Shown in pieces: positions 14,092-30,289 of a DNA stretch of 64,000 nucleotides; position 1 is the first letter of the stretch; every line of letters starts with the position of its first letter. A model generated the notes under the pieces. The model worked only from the letters and a program-made list of their open reading frames with translations, searched no databases and had not been told where the DNA came from. The DNA is taken from contig NC_135571.1 in NCBI RefSeq assembly GCF_964340395.1, positions 3,967,953-4,031,952 of the forward strand, read 5' to 3'. Source of the DNA: Glandiceps talaboti (taxonomy: Eukaryota; Hemichordata; Enteropneusta; Spengelidae). The position numbers and the translations under genes were made by a program.

Positions 14092-14493
14092 CATTAGGCG
14101 TAAAAACATGTGTGGTTCCGGTTAACCGACCCAACCTAGTTTTTCACTTCCGACCCTAAACCTTTTTTCTTTGTTTTACATATTCGAGAAAAAAACCAAT
14201 AAAGTCACGAAAATTGTGAAGTCTCGCCAGAAATAGTGGACGCGGAAACTGACATCAACTTAAAAAGACAATATAAAACTGTTCTTCCAATCTGTAATGG
14301 CTGTACATCTGATAGGAAGAAACCAATAACACAGAGACCATTTGGAAAACAACGGAAAACATAACTACCTGAACTAGACTCTTACACATGAAAAAGATAA
14401 AATAAAATTTAAAAAAAATAAAAAAATCTACCTACCACACCTATTCTAAAATTGAGTGTAATCGGAACCACACACTTTTTTTTATTAGGCCTT
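14092..14493. mobile_element. TIR MITE family T, full-length copy
   Basis: About 400 bp, non-coding, with imperfect terminal inverted repeats. The left end is TTAGGCGTAAAAACATGTGT then GGTTCCGGTTA. The right end, reversed, is AAGGCCTAATAAAAAAAAGT then GTGTGGTTCCGATTAC. The interior includes GAAGTCTCGCCAGAAATAGT and CTTCCAATCTGTAATGGC. Related copies lie at 18295, 24815, 37540, 42800 and 53430. There is no transposase, so it would be mobilised in trans. Confidence 0.8.
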
Positions 14494-14583
14494 AAATGTC
14501 TATGCTGATAGTAAAATACATGAAAAACATTCAATTCAATAATGTTCGAAATGACTTCTTTCAAACTACTAAAAACAGAATAA

Positions 14584-17217
<2,634 letters not shown>

Positions 17218-17496
17218 TATCCATACAACCTGAACACTGTTGAATCACCTGTAAACATAGATGTATTTATGTAACTGTGTACAGAACACGGTAAATAAAT
17301 AAATAAACAAACAAACAAACAAACAAACAAACAAACAAATAAATAAATAAATAAATAAGTATAATGATTTCGAATTTGTTCAGTGAATAGTATTGAATCA
17401 CCTGTAAACATAGATGTATTTATGTAGCTGTATACAAAACACGATAGACAGATAGATAGATAGATAGCTGGATAGATAAATAAATGAATGAATGAA

Positions 17497-17543
<47 letters not shown>

Positions 17544-17717
17544 ATATAATGACTTTAATGTAGTATTGTGCAGTGAACAGTATTGAATCACCTGTAAACG
17601 TAAACGAATTTATGTAGCTGTATACAAAACACGGTAAATAAATAAATAAATGAATACACAAATAAATAAATAAATAAATGAATTAATTAATTCACAAATA
17701 GATAATAAATAAATAGA

Positions 17718-17760
<43 letters not shown>

Positions 17761-17830
17761 ATATAATGACTCAATTGTAGTATTGTACAGCGAACAATAT
17801 TGAATCACATGCAAGCTTAAACAGACTGTC
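17218..17830. repeat. Tandem ~180 bp units, each ending in its own tetranucleotide array
   Basis: Three full units and one partial unit share GTATTGAATCACCTGTAAAC and TTTATGTAGCTGTATACA. Each full unit then runs into a tetranucleotide array: (AAAC)n/(AAAT)n, (GATA)n/(AAAT)n, and (AAAT)n with AATT. Diverged single copies of the unit occur near 30290 and 39110. Confidence 0.85.
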
Positions 17831-18294
17831 AGTAAATTCATTTTTATGCAGCTTTGTTAATAATATGAAACCAATAAACCAAATCAAATTTATTTGAATA
17901 ATTTTAGATAAAATATATTCTCAGTTGTCTGATCAAAAACAAATACTCACGTTACAGCTAGTGCTTCAGTAGTATGGTGTAGTATTGTCTGATTTTAGAC
18001 TGATTTAAACATCTGACAGAGCCTAATAGTAAACAACCTGAAACAAGCAGCGTCTAATTTAACGTGTTTTTATATTACGGATAGAGGTCAACGGATGTTG
18101 ATCGGATTCTTCTTGTTCGTCAAGCAATCCTACACTACAATTCACATTGTTATGATTGAATTTGTTGACAAATCCAACCCCTACTGAATGACCTTGGTGA
18201 ATGTTGTCAACCATTCCAGCTAAAACTGACCAGGAAGTGCTACCGTTGACATATTCCTAATGTTATTAAATACCATACATTGACCACATTATGC

Positions 18295-18765
18295 CTTGGG
18301 CCTAATAAAAACAATTGTGTGGTTCCGATTACGCTCAGTTTTAGAATAGGTGGGGTAGGTAAAAAACAAATGTGTGGTTCCGATTACGCTCAGTTTTAGA
18401 ATAGGTGGGGTAGGTAGAAAACAAATGTGTGGTTCCGAATACGCTCAATTTTAGAATAGGTGGGTTTATTTTATTATATATTTTTTTTCATGTGTGAGTG
18501 TCTAGTTCAGGTTTTCCATTGTTTCCAAATGGTCTCTGTGTTGTTTATTTCTTCTCATCAGATGTACAGCCATTACAGATTGGAAGAACAGTTTTATTTA
18601 GTCTTTTTAAGTTGATGTCAGTTTCCGCATCCACCATTTCTCGTGAGACTTCACAATTTTTGCGATTATTATATTTTTCTCGAATACGTAAAAAAAGTTT
18701 AGGGCCGGCAGTGAAAAACTAGGTGGGGTCGGGTAACTGGAATCAAACAATTATTTTTTAGGCCT
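18295..18765. mobile_element. TIR MITE family T copy with triplicated end
   Basis: Same family as 14092-14493 in the opposite orientation. The GGTTCCGATTACGCTC end is present three times at a 55 bp spacing (TGTGTGG at 18316, 18371 and 18426). The body continues to GGTCGGGTAACTGGAATC and TTTTTTAGGCC at 18765. Confidence 0.8.
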
Positions 18766-19339
18766 TACTTTACAGTTGTAGCTAGTGCCTAGTATAGGTG
18801 TAAAATTATAACGCTTCATATGTAAAACAAACATTTCAAATCGCTTGTAGGAAGTACTATTTAAAAAAATTCAAAGTACAATTGTTACTTATGACATGTT
18901 TGTAATTTTAGCAAATTGGATAATTTGGCCATAATATGCCCTACTTTGATTGAAGGGCCATAACTATATTTGGGGTCGCCATGAGTCATTAAGTTATATA
19001 TGTAATTCTAAAGCTATTGTGATGAAATTCATGCTATAATGAGATGCAGCAATACATCTGTACTGAAGCTAGAACCCAATTTCAAAGAATAATCGAAATT
19101 TATGATCAAAGTTTTTCACAATTATCGCGAAAAAAAATATTTTAAAAGAATAATGAGTTCAAATGATGATTTCATTACTGATAGTTTTGAAAATTGACTA
19201 ATTCATCATTATCATTGCATTCATTAAGGTAGTTTAATGTTTTATATATATATTTATATCTAATATTTTTATTTTTGTTTTTGTACGTTGTTTTTGACTC
19301 CAGATAATGTATTATTTACATTATTTCATGTCAAATAAA
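18766..19339. other. No gene recognised
   Basis: AT-rich sequence. The first part (18771-18790) resembles the tail of the interspersed repeat at 17.9 kb. Confidence 0.35.
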
Positions 19340-19515
19340 ACTATACTATACTATACTATACTATACTATACTATACTATACTATACTATACTATACTATA
19401 CTATACTATACTATACTATACATGTACTATACTATACTGCACTGTACTGCACTGCACTGCACTGTACTGTACTGTACTGTACTGTACTATACTATACTGT
19501 ACTGTACTGTACTGA
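19340..19515. repeat. CTATA / CTGTA / CTGCA pentanucleotide array
   Basis: (CTATA)n grading into CTGTA and CTGCA variants. Confidence 0.95.
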
Positions 19516-20737
19516 AGTGCACTGTTCTGTATGTATGTGTTTTGCGTTGCTTTCCTTTTGTGTTTACCCCGGCTTTGAATATGTGTGCGCTAATTCCCTA
19601 AATTCCAAGTGATCTTGTGTACAAGTGGAGATATGATAGTGAACCTTTGTATAGTTACTAGTACATAATATACCTGCTGGGTGTGGAGACCAAAGTAACA
19701 TGTACAGAAGATGACAACTAGGAATGACTGTGAGATTACATTTATTGTGATGTCTCATCTGAAGATCTTCCATCCCACGTATCTCGCAGTTATACATGCA
19801 GTTCTATTTGCATAATTAGCCTTGTATAATCTAATTAGCATTTCTTTGTTTTCCAAGTTGGAATTTGGCAGAAAAACAACTAAACGTTATGAATAGTGGT
19901 ATGCTTCTGTTGTTTTCCATTTTAATTTTTGTTGTTGTGCACTCACAAAGCTCCACAAAGTTGCCTTCAAAAAAATATGAGATTTTAAAAGTTTGTGTAA
20001 ATACATATTTATTACATGACTCACACAGAGGCTGTCTTTAATTCTGATCACAAAAAATCTCTATTAAGCTTCCAGACGTGCTTTTTCTCAGGGTTGTATG
20101 GGAGAGTCTTTGTAAAGATGCAGTCTCCAGAGGCCTGCGTTTCATCTCTCGTACGAATGAGATTTATTTGCACCAATTAAAATGGAATACTACACACAAA
20201 TTAGGGTAATTAGTACACCTGCATCTATCGCAAAACCGTGACTAAACAAATTGATACACACCCACACTGTTCACCTCGACACGTGACTTACGAACTCGTG
20301 AGTCTAAGAGGGCTCAGACACATGTACATGTTTCAACTTAAAACTTTAATTGAGAATTGGTTTCATCTTTACGTATTACAACAAAATGTTGATCGTTTAC
20401 ATGTCGTTAAACAAATGTTTTATAAATTAGTTTTACATATACATATAAATGGTATACGTCTTCATGGCTGTAGTAAATTTGAAATAAAATGTACATCAAA
20501 TTACTGCTTTAATTGGAAATGCTGCTGTTTTACGACAATTTAATTAGCTATTTCAAGTCACTAAAGTACCTTTTACCCACCTACTTTTAACTATATCGTA
20601 TCGTAAGCCTGCTAGGTAGTCGATTGTCTGTACATACTGTGTGTATTATTGTCTGCATAGGAGGTGACAATACCACATCACTGAATGAATGAATATGGCT
20701 CATACCATCATTTAATGAATAGTTCATTCTTCAATAC
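19516..20737. other. No gene recognised
   Basis: An open frame at 20238-20543 (plus, 101 codons) has no recognisable domain and AT-rich, non-gene-like composition. Confidence 0.4.
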
Positions 20738-20884
20738 TTGTGTTGTGTTGTGTTGTGTTGTGTTGTGCTGTGTTGTGTTGTGTCAGTGTGCTGTGCTGTG
20801 CTATACTGTGTTGTACAGTGCTGTGCTGTGCTCCGTTGTGTTGTGTTGTGTTGTGTTGTGTTGTGTTGTGTTGTGTTGTGTTTT
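20738..20884. repeat. TTGTG pentanucleotide array
   Basis: Shorter array of the same type as that at 5.2 kb, with TGCTG variants. Confidence 0.95.
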
Positions 20885-21814
20885 ACTATTATGTTATGTC
20901 CGTCTCGTTACTGTCTAGATCAATCATATAGGTGTATAAAATCCCTTTCTGTCAGAACGTGGCGTGTTTTGTCACTGTAATAACACCTTGGTTGGAGGTC
21001 AAATATTGGATAATTGGAACACGAAGGCAGAAGACTCACCGTTATTAAAAACTATTTCAGTCTCCATTTATGCACACTGATAACCTACCCCAAATAAAAT
21101 AAATGAGTAAATAAACCCACACACCACCACCACCACCACCACGTGCGATCGTACAACCGCCTACAATGACCAATTACTGCATTTACTATTGAAATCAGGG
21201 GTGTTTCTCGAAGTAAAACACCCCCCCCCCTATAAATGGATTTCATGACCACTGCTGTGAGACAACAATACAGGATTAAGAACGAAAACTTATTATTCCT
21301 TGAAAGATTTGAAAACAAAAGAAACATCACCAATTAGATGAAGTAACGAACACTAATTTTGACCTCAGGGAAGAAGACGTTGTTGTTGTTGTTGTTTTTA
21401 TTTCAACAATTCATGCATTTAATAACCCTACCATTCGCCTTCTTCTAATTGTACCTTGCCTCGGGATCTTAGATAGGTAGACAACAGACTGGACAGAAAA
21501 GAGCCAAGTATCTCTCATTCCATAATGACTGTTCATTGAAACTGAACACAGTGATACTTTCCACCGTATTATTACTAAATATCTTTATCTGTATTGATAT
21601 ATAAATCATACTAACATTGTTCTACCTGTTTTCCCAAAATCAAATCAAGAATTTCAAATCTCGCCCCTCAACCAGTTAGAGGTGAGATAAAATAGATCAA
21701 TGTTGGATAAATGAAATTCATTTCTTTTAGGTAGGCCTCAAACCCCACCGATACCCCCTTCTAACTTAATTGGTCAAAGTTGAAAATGTTGCAGACAGCA
21801 CAATCAATTTCAAA
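20885..21814. other. No gene recognised
   Basis: Short (CAC)n near 21121 and (GTT)n near 21380. No supported exon. Confidence 0.4.
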
Positions 21815-22120
21815 TCAGTATGTAATAGTATGTAGTGCTATGACTATAAAGCCAGTATGTAGTAGTATGTAGTACTATGAATACAAAGCCAGTATGTAGT
21901 AGTATGTAGTGCTGTGAATACACAGCCAGTATGTAGTAGTATGTAGTACTATGAATATAAAGCCAGTATGTAGTAGTATGTAGTGCTATGAATATAAAGC
22001 CAGTATGTAGTAGTATGTAGTACTATGAATACAAAGCCAGTATGTAGTAGTATGTAGTGCTATGAATACAAAGCCAGTATGTAGTAGTATGTAGTGCTAT
22101 GAATACAAAGCCAGTATATA
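21815..22120. repeat. 37 bp tandem repeat
   Basis: About eight copies of a 37 bp unit containing GCCAGTATGTAGTAGTATGT followed by AGTRCTATGAATA. Spacing is exactly 37 bp (21851, 21888 and onwards). Confidence 0.9.
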
Positions 22121-22892
<772 letters not shown>

Positions 22893-23598
22893 ATAATTAT
22901 TATGATGCCAATATTTCAAACTTTACTTGAAATATAGAGAAAATACTATTAAAAATCTGGAAAATCGCGAGACAAAATTATTTATTCGCCCTGTTCCCTG
23001 TGGATCGACGGAGATTTTGCCAATCAAATAGAAATATGTATTTCACTAAAAGCTTAATTTGCACCCACTGAGGTACGTTCGTACCCATGACATGACATGA
23101 CACAGTAGATGCAATGTGCCGAATGGAAGACTATTCTTTTTTATCATACAGTAGTCTACCATAAAGCAATACAACTGCAAGACACTGTACACAGTAGATT
23201 TTAGTCTGAAGTAAATATTATTACATATATACATTTATACAATTATGTAACCATAAAGTTACTTTTCTTTGTATTTCTTTAACTGGCATGGTCTTTATTT
23301 CTAGCTCATAATGTCAGCTAAAAATTATGTATTAATTAACATATTATCACGATTCCTTTTTACAAAGTGTTGGGATCTTCGCTGTATGTTAGACAAATCA
23401 GGAATTTTGTCGTGTTTTACTCACCTAGCAACTTTCGTGTCTGATTAATACAAGTTTTTTGTCATAAAATAAGGTCATGATTCTCACTGTCAAATGCTAG
23501 ATAATTATTCTGAATCAGTATGTTTGACGACGCAGCCTTGTCACGGCGCCCTCTGGAGAGGCAATGTTGTGTTGGGTAGCAGACGTCAAGCTTCAGCA

Positions 23599-23785
23599 AT
23601 GGCGGCAGTGACTGTACCAGCTGTGTGTGTTCTTGCTCTCAAAGGTACTGAGCTTACTTCCTCCGATATTCCAGGTTCTGGTCTCGGCAAGAGAGATCCA
23701 AAAACGTTGAGGGTGCCAGAACTTTCATTTTGGCTGAAATGCAGAAAGCTGCCAGTATCTGGTACGAAAAAATCTTGGTTGATAG
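23599..23785 (+). CDS. First coding exon of a SAP-domain-like protein, continuation not found
   Basis: A 187-nt exon opening with ATG in strong context (GCAATGG) and ending at the donor TAG|GTAAGT, exit phase 1. It encodes about 62 residues. The second half, RDPKTLRVPELSFWLKCRKL then SGTKKSWLI, matches the helix-turn-helix pattern of SAP-like motifs (LxVPELKxWLxxRGL...G.K..L). SAP motifs bind DNA, and in many invertebrates similar exons start proteins of unknown role with SWIM or exonuclease-like domains. The 5' region is more GC-rich than its surroundings, like a promoter-proximal segment. No compatible downstream exon was seen, so this may be a gene with distant exons or an orphaned duplicate. 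Confidence 0.55.
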
Positions 23786-24344
23786 GTAAGTTTGATTTTT
23801 CGCTTTATCGTCTGCTACATGCACAGTGCTAAGTTACACGATGACAGTCTCACTATGTACAGTAGTCTAGAGCCCAGCAACAAAATATCGACCTATTCAT
23901 ATGACGGTGGAACGGGTCATCTGTACAAGGCCTCGGTAGAAATTATTTTGCCATCATTCTAGCATAACAGTAGCATTGCCGTGCAATGCACGGAATCACT
24001 TTGTGTGTGGCCCGGTGGCCGGAAACAGTACATCATGCAATGTTACATTGTATACCGTATGTAATATGTGTACTAGTATATAAACAAGCAAAACTGTTCT
24101 GACAGGTCAAGAAGTGGCCGATATTGTGCTAATTGTACGTGATCTATATTAAAGAGCGGTTCCCTATAAGGCTAGTGATGGTGTTTTGACATTTCTTGAT
24201 GATTTCTGACCCCTGTACTTGCTAAACTGTGCAGAAATGGATTTCTTTGCATCAGCTGACATCAGTAAAACAAGAGTTGCCTTTGAAAATGCTAATTAGA
24301 TAATGTAGCTCTCTATTAAACTTTAAGCAAATGAAAAGTGTATC
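23786..24344. other. Putative first intron of the SAP-like gene
   Basis: No exon-like segment in phase with the donor at 23786 was recognised. Confidence 0.3.
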
Positions 24345-24560
<216 letters not shown>

Positions 24561-24814
24561 TAGTTAATACAGTGCTGATGAATGGATGGATGTATTCATG
24601 TTTGCTTCTCCTTCATTTGCTCTGTGACTGTTAGTTACAATTTAAAGATATTTGATAAATTCTCAGCTAAATGTTTTGTTTATCTCCTAAAAACAATGTT
24701 TCTAAAAATATTTAATGTCTTGTTCATTCTTCATATCTTTCAAGGGAAATAGTTATAAGGAGGGACTAAAAGACAAAGTGTTTGACCCAGATGTGAATAA
24801 ATCATGTACTAATA

Positions 24815-25165
24815 AAAAAATTTGTGTGGTTCTGGTTACGCTCAATTTTAGAATAGGTGGGGTAGGTAGATTTTTAAATTTATTTTATTATATTTTTATT
24901 ATATTTTCCATTGTTTTCCAAATGGTCTCTGTGTTATTTATTTCTTCCTATCAGATGTACAACGTTACAGATTGGAAGAACAGTATTATATTGTCTTTTT
25001 AAGTTGATGGCAGTTTCCGCATCCACTATTTCTTGTGAGACTTCACACAATTTTTGCGATTTTATTATTTTTTTCTTGAATACATTAAAAAAAGTTTAGG
25101 GTCGGCAGAGGAAAGCTAGGTGGGGTTGGGTAACCGGAACCAAACAATTATTTTTGTTGGCCTAA
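24815..25165. mobile_element. TIR MITE family T copy
   Basis: Runs from TAATAAAAAAATTTGTGTGG through GGTTGGGTAACCGGAACC to TTTTTGTTGGCCTAAG. Nearly complete, same orientation as the copy at 18.3 kb. Confidence 0.8.
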
Positions 25166-25515
25166 GTATAAATTGTCGTTTAATACAAATTGGATTTGTC
25201 GATTTGACAGGTGGTACACCGTTTTAGCCACTCCATTGAGAGATTATAACATGTCGTGATGAGGATAAATGACTAATTTTAGTTGAATAATATCGATATT
25301 TATTGTCTAGTATCGATACGTCTTAGACACTCTCAATGTATAAGATATTTTGTTAGTTAATATCCTATAATAATTAATATCTAACAGAAAACCAAACTTG
25401 TAAGAAATTACTTTTCATTGGTGCTGTGGTCTCATCTATACATTTTGATAATGTACATCTGATTCATTACCATTTTTCTTTTAAATTTGATAATGCCATA
25501 CTTGAATTATGGTTG
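25166..25515. repeat. Flank repeat L, left copy
   Basis: A segment starting near AATACAAATTGGATTTGTCG recurs just beyond the 5' end of the first MS4A-like gene (29814-30130), and a short diverged piece occurs at 37803-37900. These copies bracket the gene units and probably mark tandem-duplication junctions. Confidence 0.65.
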
Positions 25516-25794
25516 TCTGAAACGAGTATTCTATTCCAGCATGAAAATGGTTGTGATTTAGATAATGAGATTTTAAAATTTTGTTGAAAACATGATAAAT
25601 CTCGAGAACAATTTGTTATGATCTGACACTTTCAATATTACCTTAGCCTTTGTATCAGCTTTTGGTGCATCATGCGTTATTCAGATGTAGTACCCTTTAT
25701 GTCATTGTACTTAATTGACGACGGTGCCATCTCTGGAATCCAGCCATGTTCATAGACCTTTTTTTTACACGCAAGCAAGCAAAAGCACACTGAT

Positions 25795-25800
25795 TTTATT
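25795..25800 (-). terminator. Poly(A) signal of MS4A-like gene 1
   Basis: AATAAA on the minus strand, about 180 bp downstream of the stop codon. The same hexamer sits at the equivalent place in the second copy. Confidence 0.6.
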
Positions 25801-25978
25801 CCAAGAGGCCCTACCACCCACCCACCCAACCACCACCCACTTTCCCAATGAAAATTGATATTTGCAGTTTACAGTGCAAATTTCACAATTGCCTGCTGAA
25901 TATGTAGTTATAATTTGGGAAAAGAACTATTTTTGTAGTATCAGCGTATGCCTACATGTTCTGTAGGATTTGATTTGT

Positions 25979-28554
25979 TTACTCCAGCACTTCGTTATTA
26001 ACCAGACATGCTTCCATATTTTCGGTAACCGTAGTAGTCGAATAACTTGGTGGTGGAGTGATTTGTTTGTCCTCTGAACCACTGGCTCCTGCTTGTCCTT
26101 GGACAGTGGACTGGTGTTGTTGTCCTTGGGTTATGTTCCCTTGAACAAGTTGTGGCAGAGTTTGGGGCATCAGTTGTAGTAGTGGTGTTGGCTGAGTTAC
26201 TGGTATCACCATGTTTGGCTGTTGCTGTGAATACATCTGAGCACCTGTAATTTGTTGCATCTGGCCATGTGACTGATTGACAGTGACTTGCTGAGGTGTC
26301 GGTGTTATCATTTGTCGCGGTTGATATGTTAGATTATCTGTAACAAATAGTTCAAATATGGTAAAATTAAAACAAATCCAAGCCAAGTGTCTGTCCTAAA
26401 TATGGTGCGGCCGGGTTATGAAAATGAAATTGTATTTACATTCAGCAGATCATGTGACCCTTTTAATGCATCATATCAATAATATGTTTGTAATAAATAG
26501 TTTGTTAAAACGATGAACACTTATCCTGAAAACATCTTTTGGTGATAAATGACATTCAAACTTACTTTGTCCTTGAGCTTCAAAGGATACACCTGCTGGT
26601 GACATTTGCATAGTTGGTGGCATCATTTGGATAGTTGCCATGGGAACCTGCTGTTGTTGATTTGACCAATAATACATGGCCATGTCCCGTCTTTGTCCAC
26701 AACAGACTGCTCTACAACAGAATATTGACGTCAGAATGGCAATAACAGTCTCAGCAAAGGCAGTTATTAAAAGAAGAGAGTCTATTGCGATTGGTCCATC
26801 CTAAAAATAAAATCAAAATGTATGTATCAAATTAAGTATCTCCTGTTCGATTGACCATATGGGATCAGTAACACTGAAGACCTTCATGCTTTCATAACGA
26901 CTTTTCATTAAAAGTTGTGGGGTATAAAACAGGAAACTCTCTAACCTGTTAAACAAGAAAGGGTAGCAGTACTACTGTACAGTTCTATACCAAAAGATTT
27001 AGATGCCGCAAATCACGTCAATTCTTTCATATTTTTCTATAAGGCAAAATGAAAATAAAAACAATCTTTCCGATAACATGGCTTCAGTAAAAAGGGGACA
27101 GTAGGTAAGTCAGAATTATATTTGATTTTACTTTAAATTTTTAATTATTACTTTGACCCCAAGATAAGATACTAGATGGTCATAATACTTCCATGAAAGT
27201 TTGATGTCGTGTAAAAGAAGTAAATGTAGACAATTATAAATTAAGTTGTTGAACAAGTTATGCAGACTGTACTGTTGTAGACTAAGAAGACCTGGCTTCT
27301 TCCTGGTATACGATCTACTTTCGTTTTGTAATTGTACAAGTTTTTGGTGAGTTGAGTGGTAACTGTGTCCATCAGCTGTTGTTGTTTCGTGGCTACCCTG
27401 TTCTTAAATAAATTTTACTACTACTACTACTACTACTTAATTAATGTTTGTGAGCTGTAACTATGGAGGAGCGCTAATATACAGCTCATGGGCATTTAGG
27501 TTGCACTACCATCACTGTGCAGCCCTTATTCATGAGGAAACCCTATTCCCAGACAGGAAAAATATTATAACCTTACCATGTCTGTGGGTTCACATATATA
27601 TTGATAATCATGACTCCAGTAGCAGTCATCATAGTGATATGGTTCTGCGTCATAAACTACGGCACGGATTCCTATGCCCAGAAGTATGGTTCCACTGAAT
27701 GATGCAGATATTATTGATAATACCATAGATGTTATAATCTGAAGAGGAAAAAACATATTTGAACAAATATGATTATTATATTGGTATTGTATTGGAACAT
27801 GGAACTTGTCATGGTGGATATTTCACTCCTGCCCGACCGACTGACTGATAAAGTAACAGGCAATAACTACATGCTCGTCCAACCCTTAGCATGTATGACT
27901 GAAACTTGAAAAAAGCCTTAAAATTAAAATTAAATTTAAATGCAAAAACTTAAACTTCAAAATTAAACTATCATTCTTATTTTAATGACATAATAAAAGT
28001 ACTTTTCATGAAATTACAAACTTTTATCAAAAATACTTACATAACAATTAGTTTTCTTCACAGATGATACAACACCAAAGGATCCAGTCAAAATGAACTG
28101 TTACAAAGATACAATTGTGAATAATGTTTGATAAGTAAATATTGCAGCCACATCAATGTATCAGTTACACAACTGTTCAGGCTTAGGTGAAAATATAACA
28201 TAACTGTGAGGTTGAACATACTCTCTGTGTTTATTTTTAGTTAGAATATTTTCTACCAGCAGTCCCTGCCCCCTTCCCAAATCTAATCGTATACACAAGT
28301 GAAACTCTTACCAAAACTCCACACCACAGTCCACTCCCTGCAGTAGATAGATATGACTGAAGTCCAATCCCAGCTGATCCAAGAGTTATGGAAATTACAC
28401 CAAATATTATTTGACAGATGCCAAAGGCAAGTGCTGTTTTGTGAGCAAATCCCTGTCTCACCGCAGGTTTGCTACTAAACTGGTTGAAAACTGGTTGTTG
28501 TACGATTGGTTGCATCACAACTTGTTGTTGTTGTTGTTGTTGTTGTTGTTGCAT
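25979..28554 (-). CDS. MS4A-like four-pass membrane protein, copy 1 (5 exons, 351 aa)
   Basis: Coding exons, minus strand: 28554-28312, 28097-28041, 27738-27577, 26800-26566, 26337-25979. All junctions are GT-AG and phases agree (0, 0, 0, 1). The N-terminus has ten CAA-encoded glutamines. Four hydrophobic segments follow in the MS4A (CD20-like) pattern: TM1 around LAFGICQIIFGVISITLG; TM2 GLWCGVLFILTGSFGVV spanning the first junction; TM3 SMVLSIISASFSGTILLG; and TM4 ending AILTSIFCCRAVCC, a cysteine-rich end typical of the family. A polar extracellular loop (residues about 128-154) carries two Cys. The Gln/Pro-rich cytoplasmic tail ends near TPPPSYS, a PPxY motif that could bind WW domains. 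Known MS4A proteins act as membrane scaffolds or channel-associated subunits; the role here is unknown. Acceptor CAG lies just 5' of the start (exon opens at 28562), so the 5' leader is spliced. Confidence 0.85.
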
Positions 28555-28685
28555 TTTTAAAGCTGATTTAAGAAAATAACACCACACATTAATATGGTAA
28601 TACTTACTTGTGTTATATCATATACAAATGAATTATACATAGACGTTGTCGCATTCAAAGTGTTCGTAAGTTGACAACACCTTAC

Positions 28686-28720
28686 CTCTTAGCCTACCCA
28701 TATTTACATTGTTAAAACCT
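28686..28720 (-). other. Candidate alternative non-coding first exon, MS4A-like gene 1
   Basis: TAAGAG|GTAAGG donor (intron begins 28685) preceded by sequence conserved at 35997-36030 in the second copy. The 5' edge is unknown. Confidence 0.35.
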
Positions 28721-29369
28721 CAAGTATATATGTGTCAGTTGCTAGGGGCGCAGGTGTTACCATTTATTTATGTTAAACAAATGCTCAAGTCGAGAGGGTA
28801 TATATAAGACGCATAATTAATGTTTTGTGTTGTTGGAATGTAAGTGTGGAAACATAAAAAAGAAAGAAGCAAAAATCGGATACCTGGATGAATGAGACCA
28901 TTCATAGACATATCAGTGAAATGCAATGAATTAACTAGTTGTGGTGTGACCTTTCCCTTATAAGTCAAAATGTAAATTATTATATCATGGTAAATATTTT
29001 TTGACATGTTGTCAGAATTTTTTTGACATGCTGTCAAAAACTATATTGAGCCACTTATCGAATGTGCAGGTAGATGCAAGTCACAAATGTAGAAACATTA
29101 GAAAGGAGGATATGGTGAGAAGGTTTTATGGACCTGTTATTATTACTTGAATTCAAGCTAGGAAAATGATACCCTGGCAACGAAGACAGTCAGATATACG
29201 GTAACTACGTCTGATAGTGAAAGACAGTGGTTCTAATCGATAACACCATGATGAAGTCTGAACTAAGCAACTGCAATTTGACAAATTAGATCTATGAAAT
29301 ATCTGCTTCATTGAATCATATAATTTTGAAGAGAATAATATTATATAATTTGGATATAATTAGTCTTAC

Positions 29370-29430
29370 CTTTTAGCTACACAATAACTCAGTCTACTTG
29401 CTTGTATCAGGTCTGTGAGGAAATGGTGTT
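29370..29430 (-). other. Candidate non-coding first exon, MS4A-like gene 1
   Basis: Donor AAAAG|GTAAGACT (intron begins 29369), preceded by AAGTAGACTGAGTTATTGTG. The same donor and exon sequence are retained at 37125 in the second copy. The coding exon starts with an acceptor, so an upstream leader exon is required. The 5' edge is unknown. Confidence 0.45.
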
Positions 29431-29813
29431 TTGTCATGTGTTACCATCATGTGATTCAAAGTTATCACATGGTGATCACATGACCCCCTCCCCCTTAAGC
29501 CAATCAATTTGGACTGTTAGTATTAGCTATACCTCAATACACAATGGTCATGACGAAATAAGTTATAAATAACTTTAAAATTTGGCAGATTAATACATTT
29601 CCGAAACTTGAGATTGTTCACTCGTCTTTTAGTTAATTTTATGTCAACAAAGTTAGATCTGAAATGTGCTGTGACAACAAATGTTTGACATCTTGTCTGA
29701 TAACGTTGACATATTGTCAGAATCTAGATATGGGCTATTGATAACTCACCTGTTTTGGTTTGTTCGAGTCTTGACTACAGCAAAGAAAAGATCATGTTAG
29801 TACGAAATGTTGC

Positions 29814-30130
29814 TTAATACAAAATTGGATTTGTCGATTTGACAGGTGTACACCATTTTAGCCACACTATTTAAATATTATTATAGGTCGTGATGAAGAT
29901 AAAAAACGAATTCATTTCAGTTGAATAATATCGATATTTATTGCCGAGTATGTATCTTAGACATTCCCTATGTAGAATATTTTGTTAGTCTAAAATCCTG
30001 TAATATCTAACAGACTGTTACAAATGTGTTTTCAATGGTGAAATCCATCTATACATTTTGATAATCAATGTACATCTGATTCATGACCAAAATTTGATAA
30101 TGTTCATGTACAGAGAATTAAATATTTGAT
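29814..30130. repeat. Flank repeat L, middle copy
   Basis: Matches 25178-25510 with small indels (for example AATTGGATTTGTCGATTTGA). It lies between the two MS4A-like gene units, as expected at a tandem-duplication joint. Confidence 0.65.
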
Positions 30131-30289
30131 GAGAAACTAGTATGTTTATTTCTAATTGCACGATTTCGATAGGGTGCTTATTTATATACTTAATAAATTC
30201 TTAGGCACGAAAACAGTCCAGGTAACTTTCAAAAGCTGCACTAACAGCAGTTGGAATGTATTTCATGTGGAAAATCGTGCAATAACGTG

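Noticed and set aside
20238-20543. 101-codon open frame
   Set aside because: No domain, no splice context, AT-rich composition consistent with chance.
27444-27698. 84-codon plus-strand frame
   Set aside because: Overlaps exon 3 of MS4A-like gene 1 on the other strand; a shadow frame.
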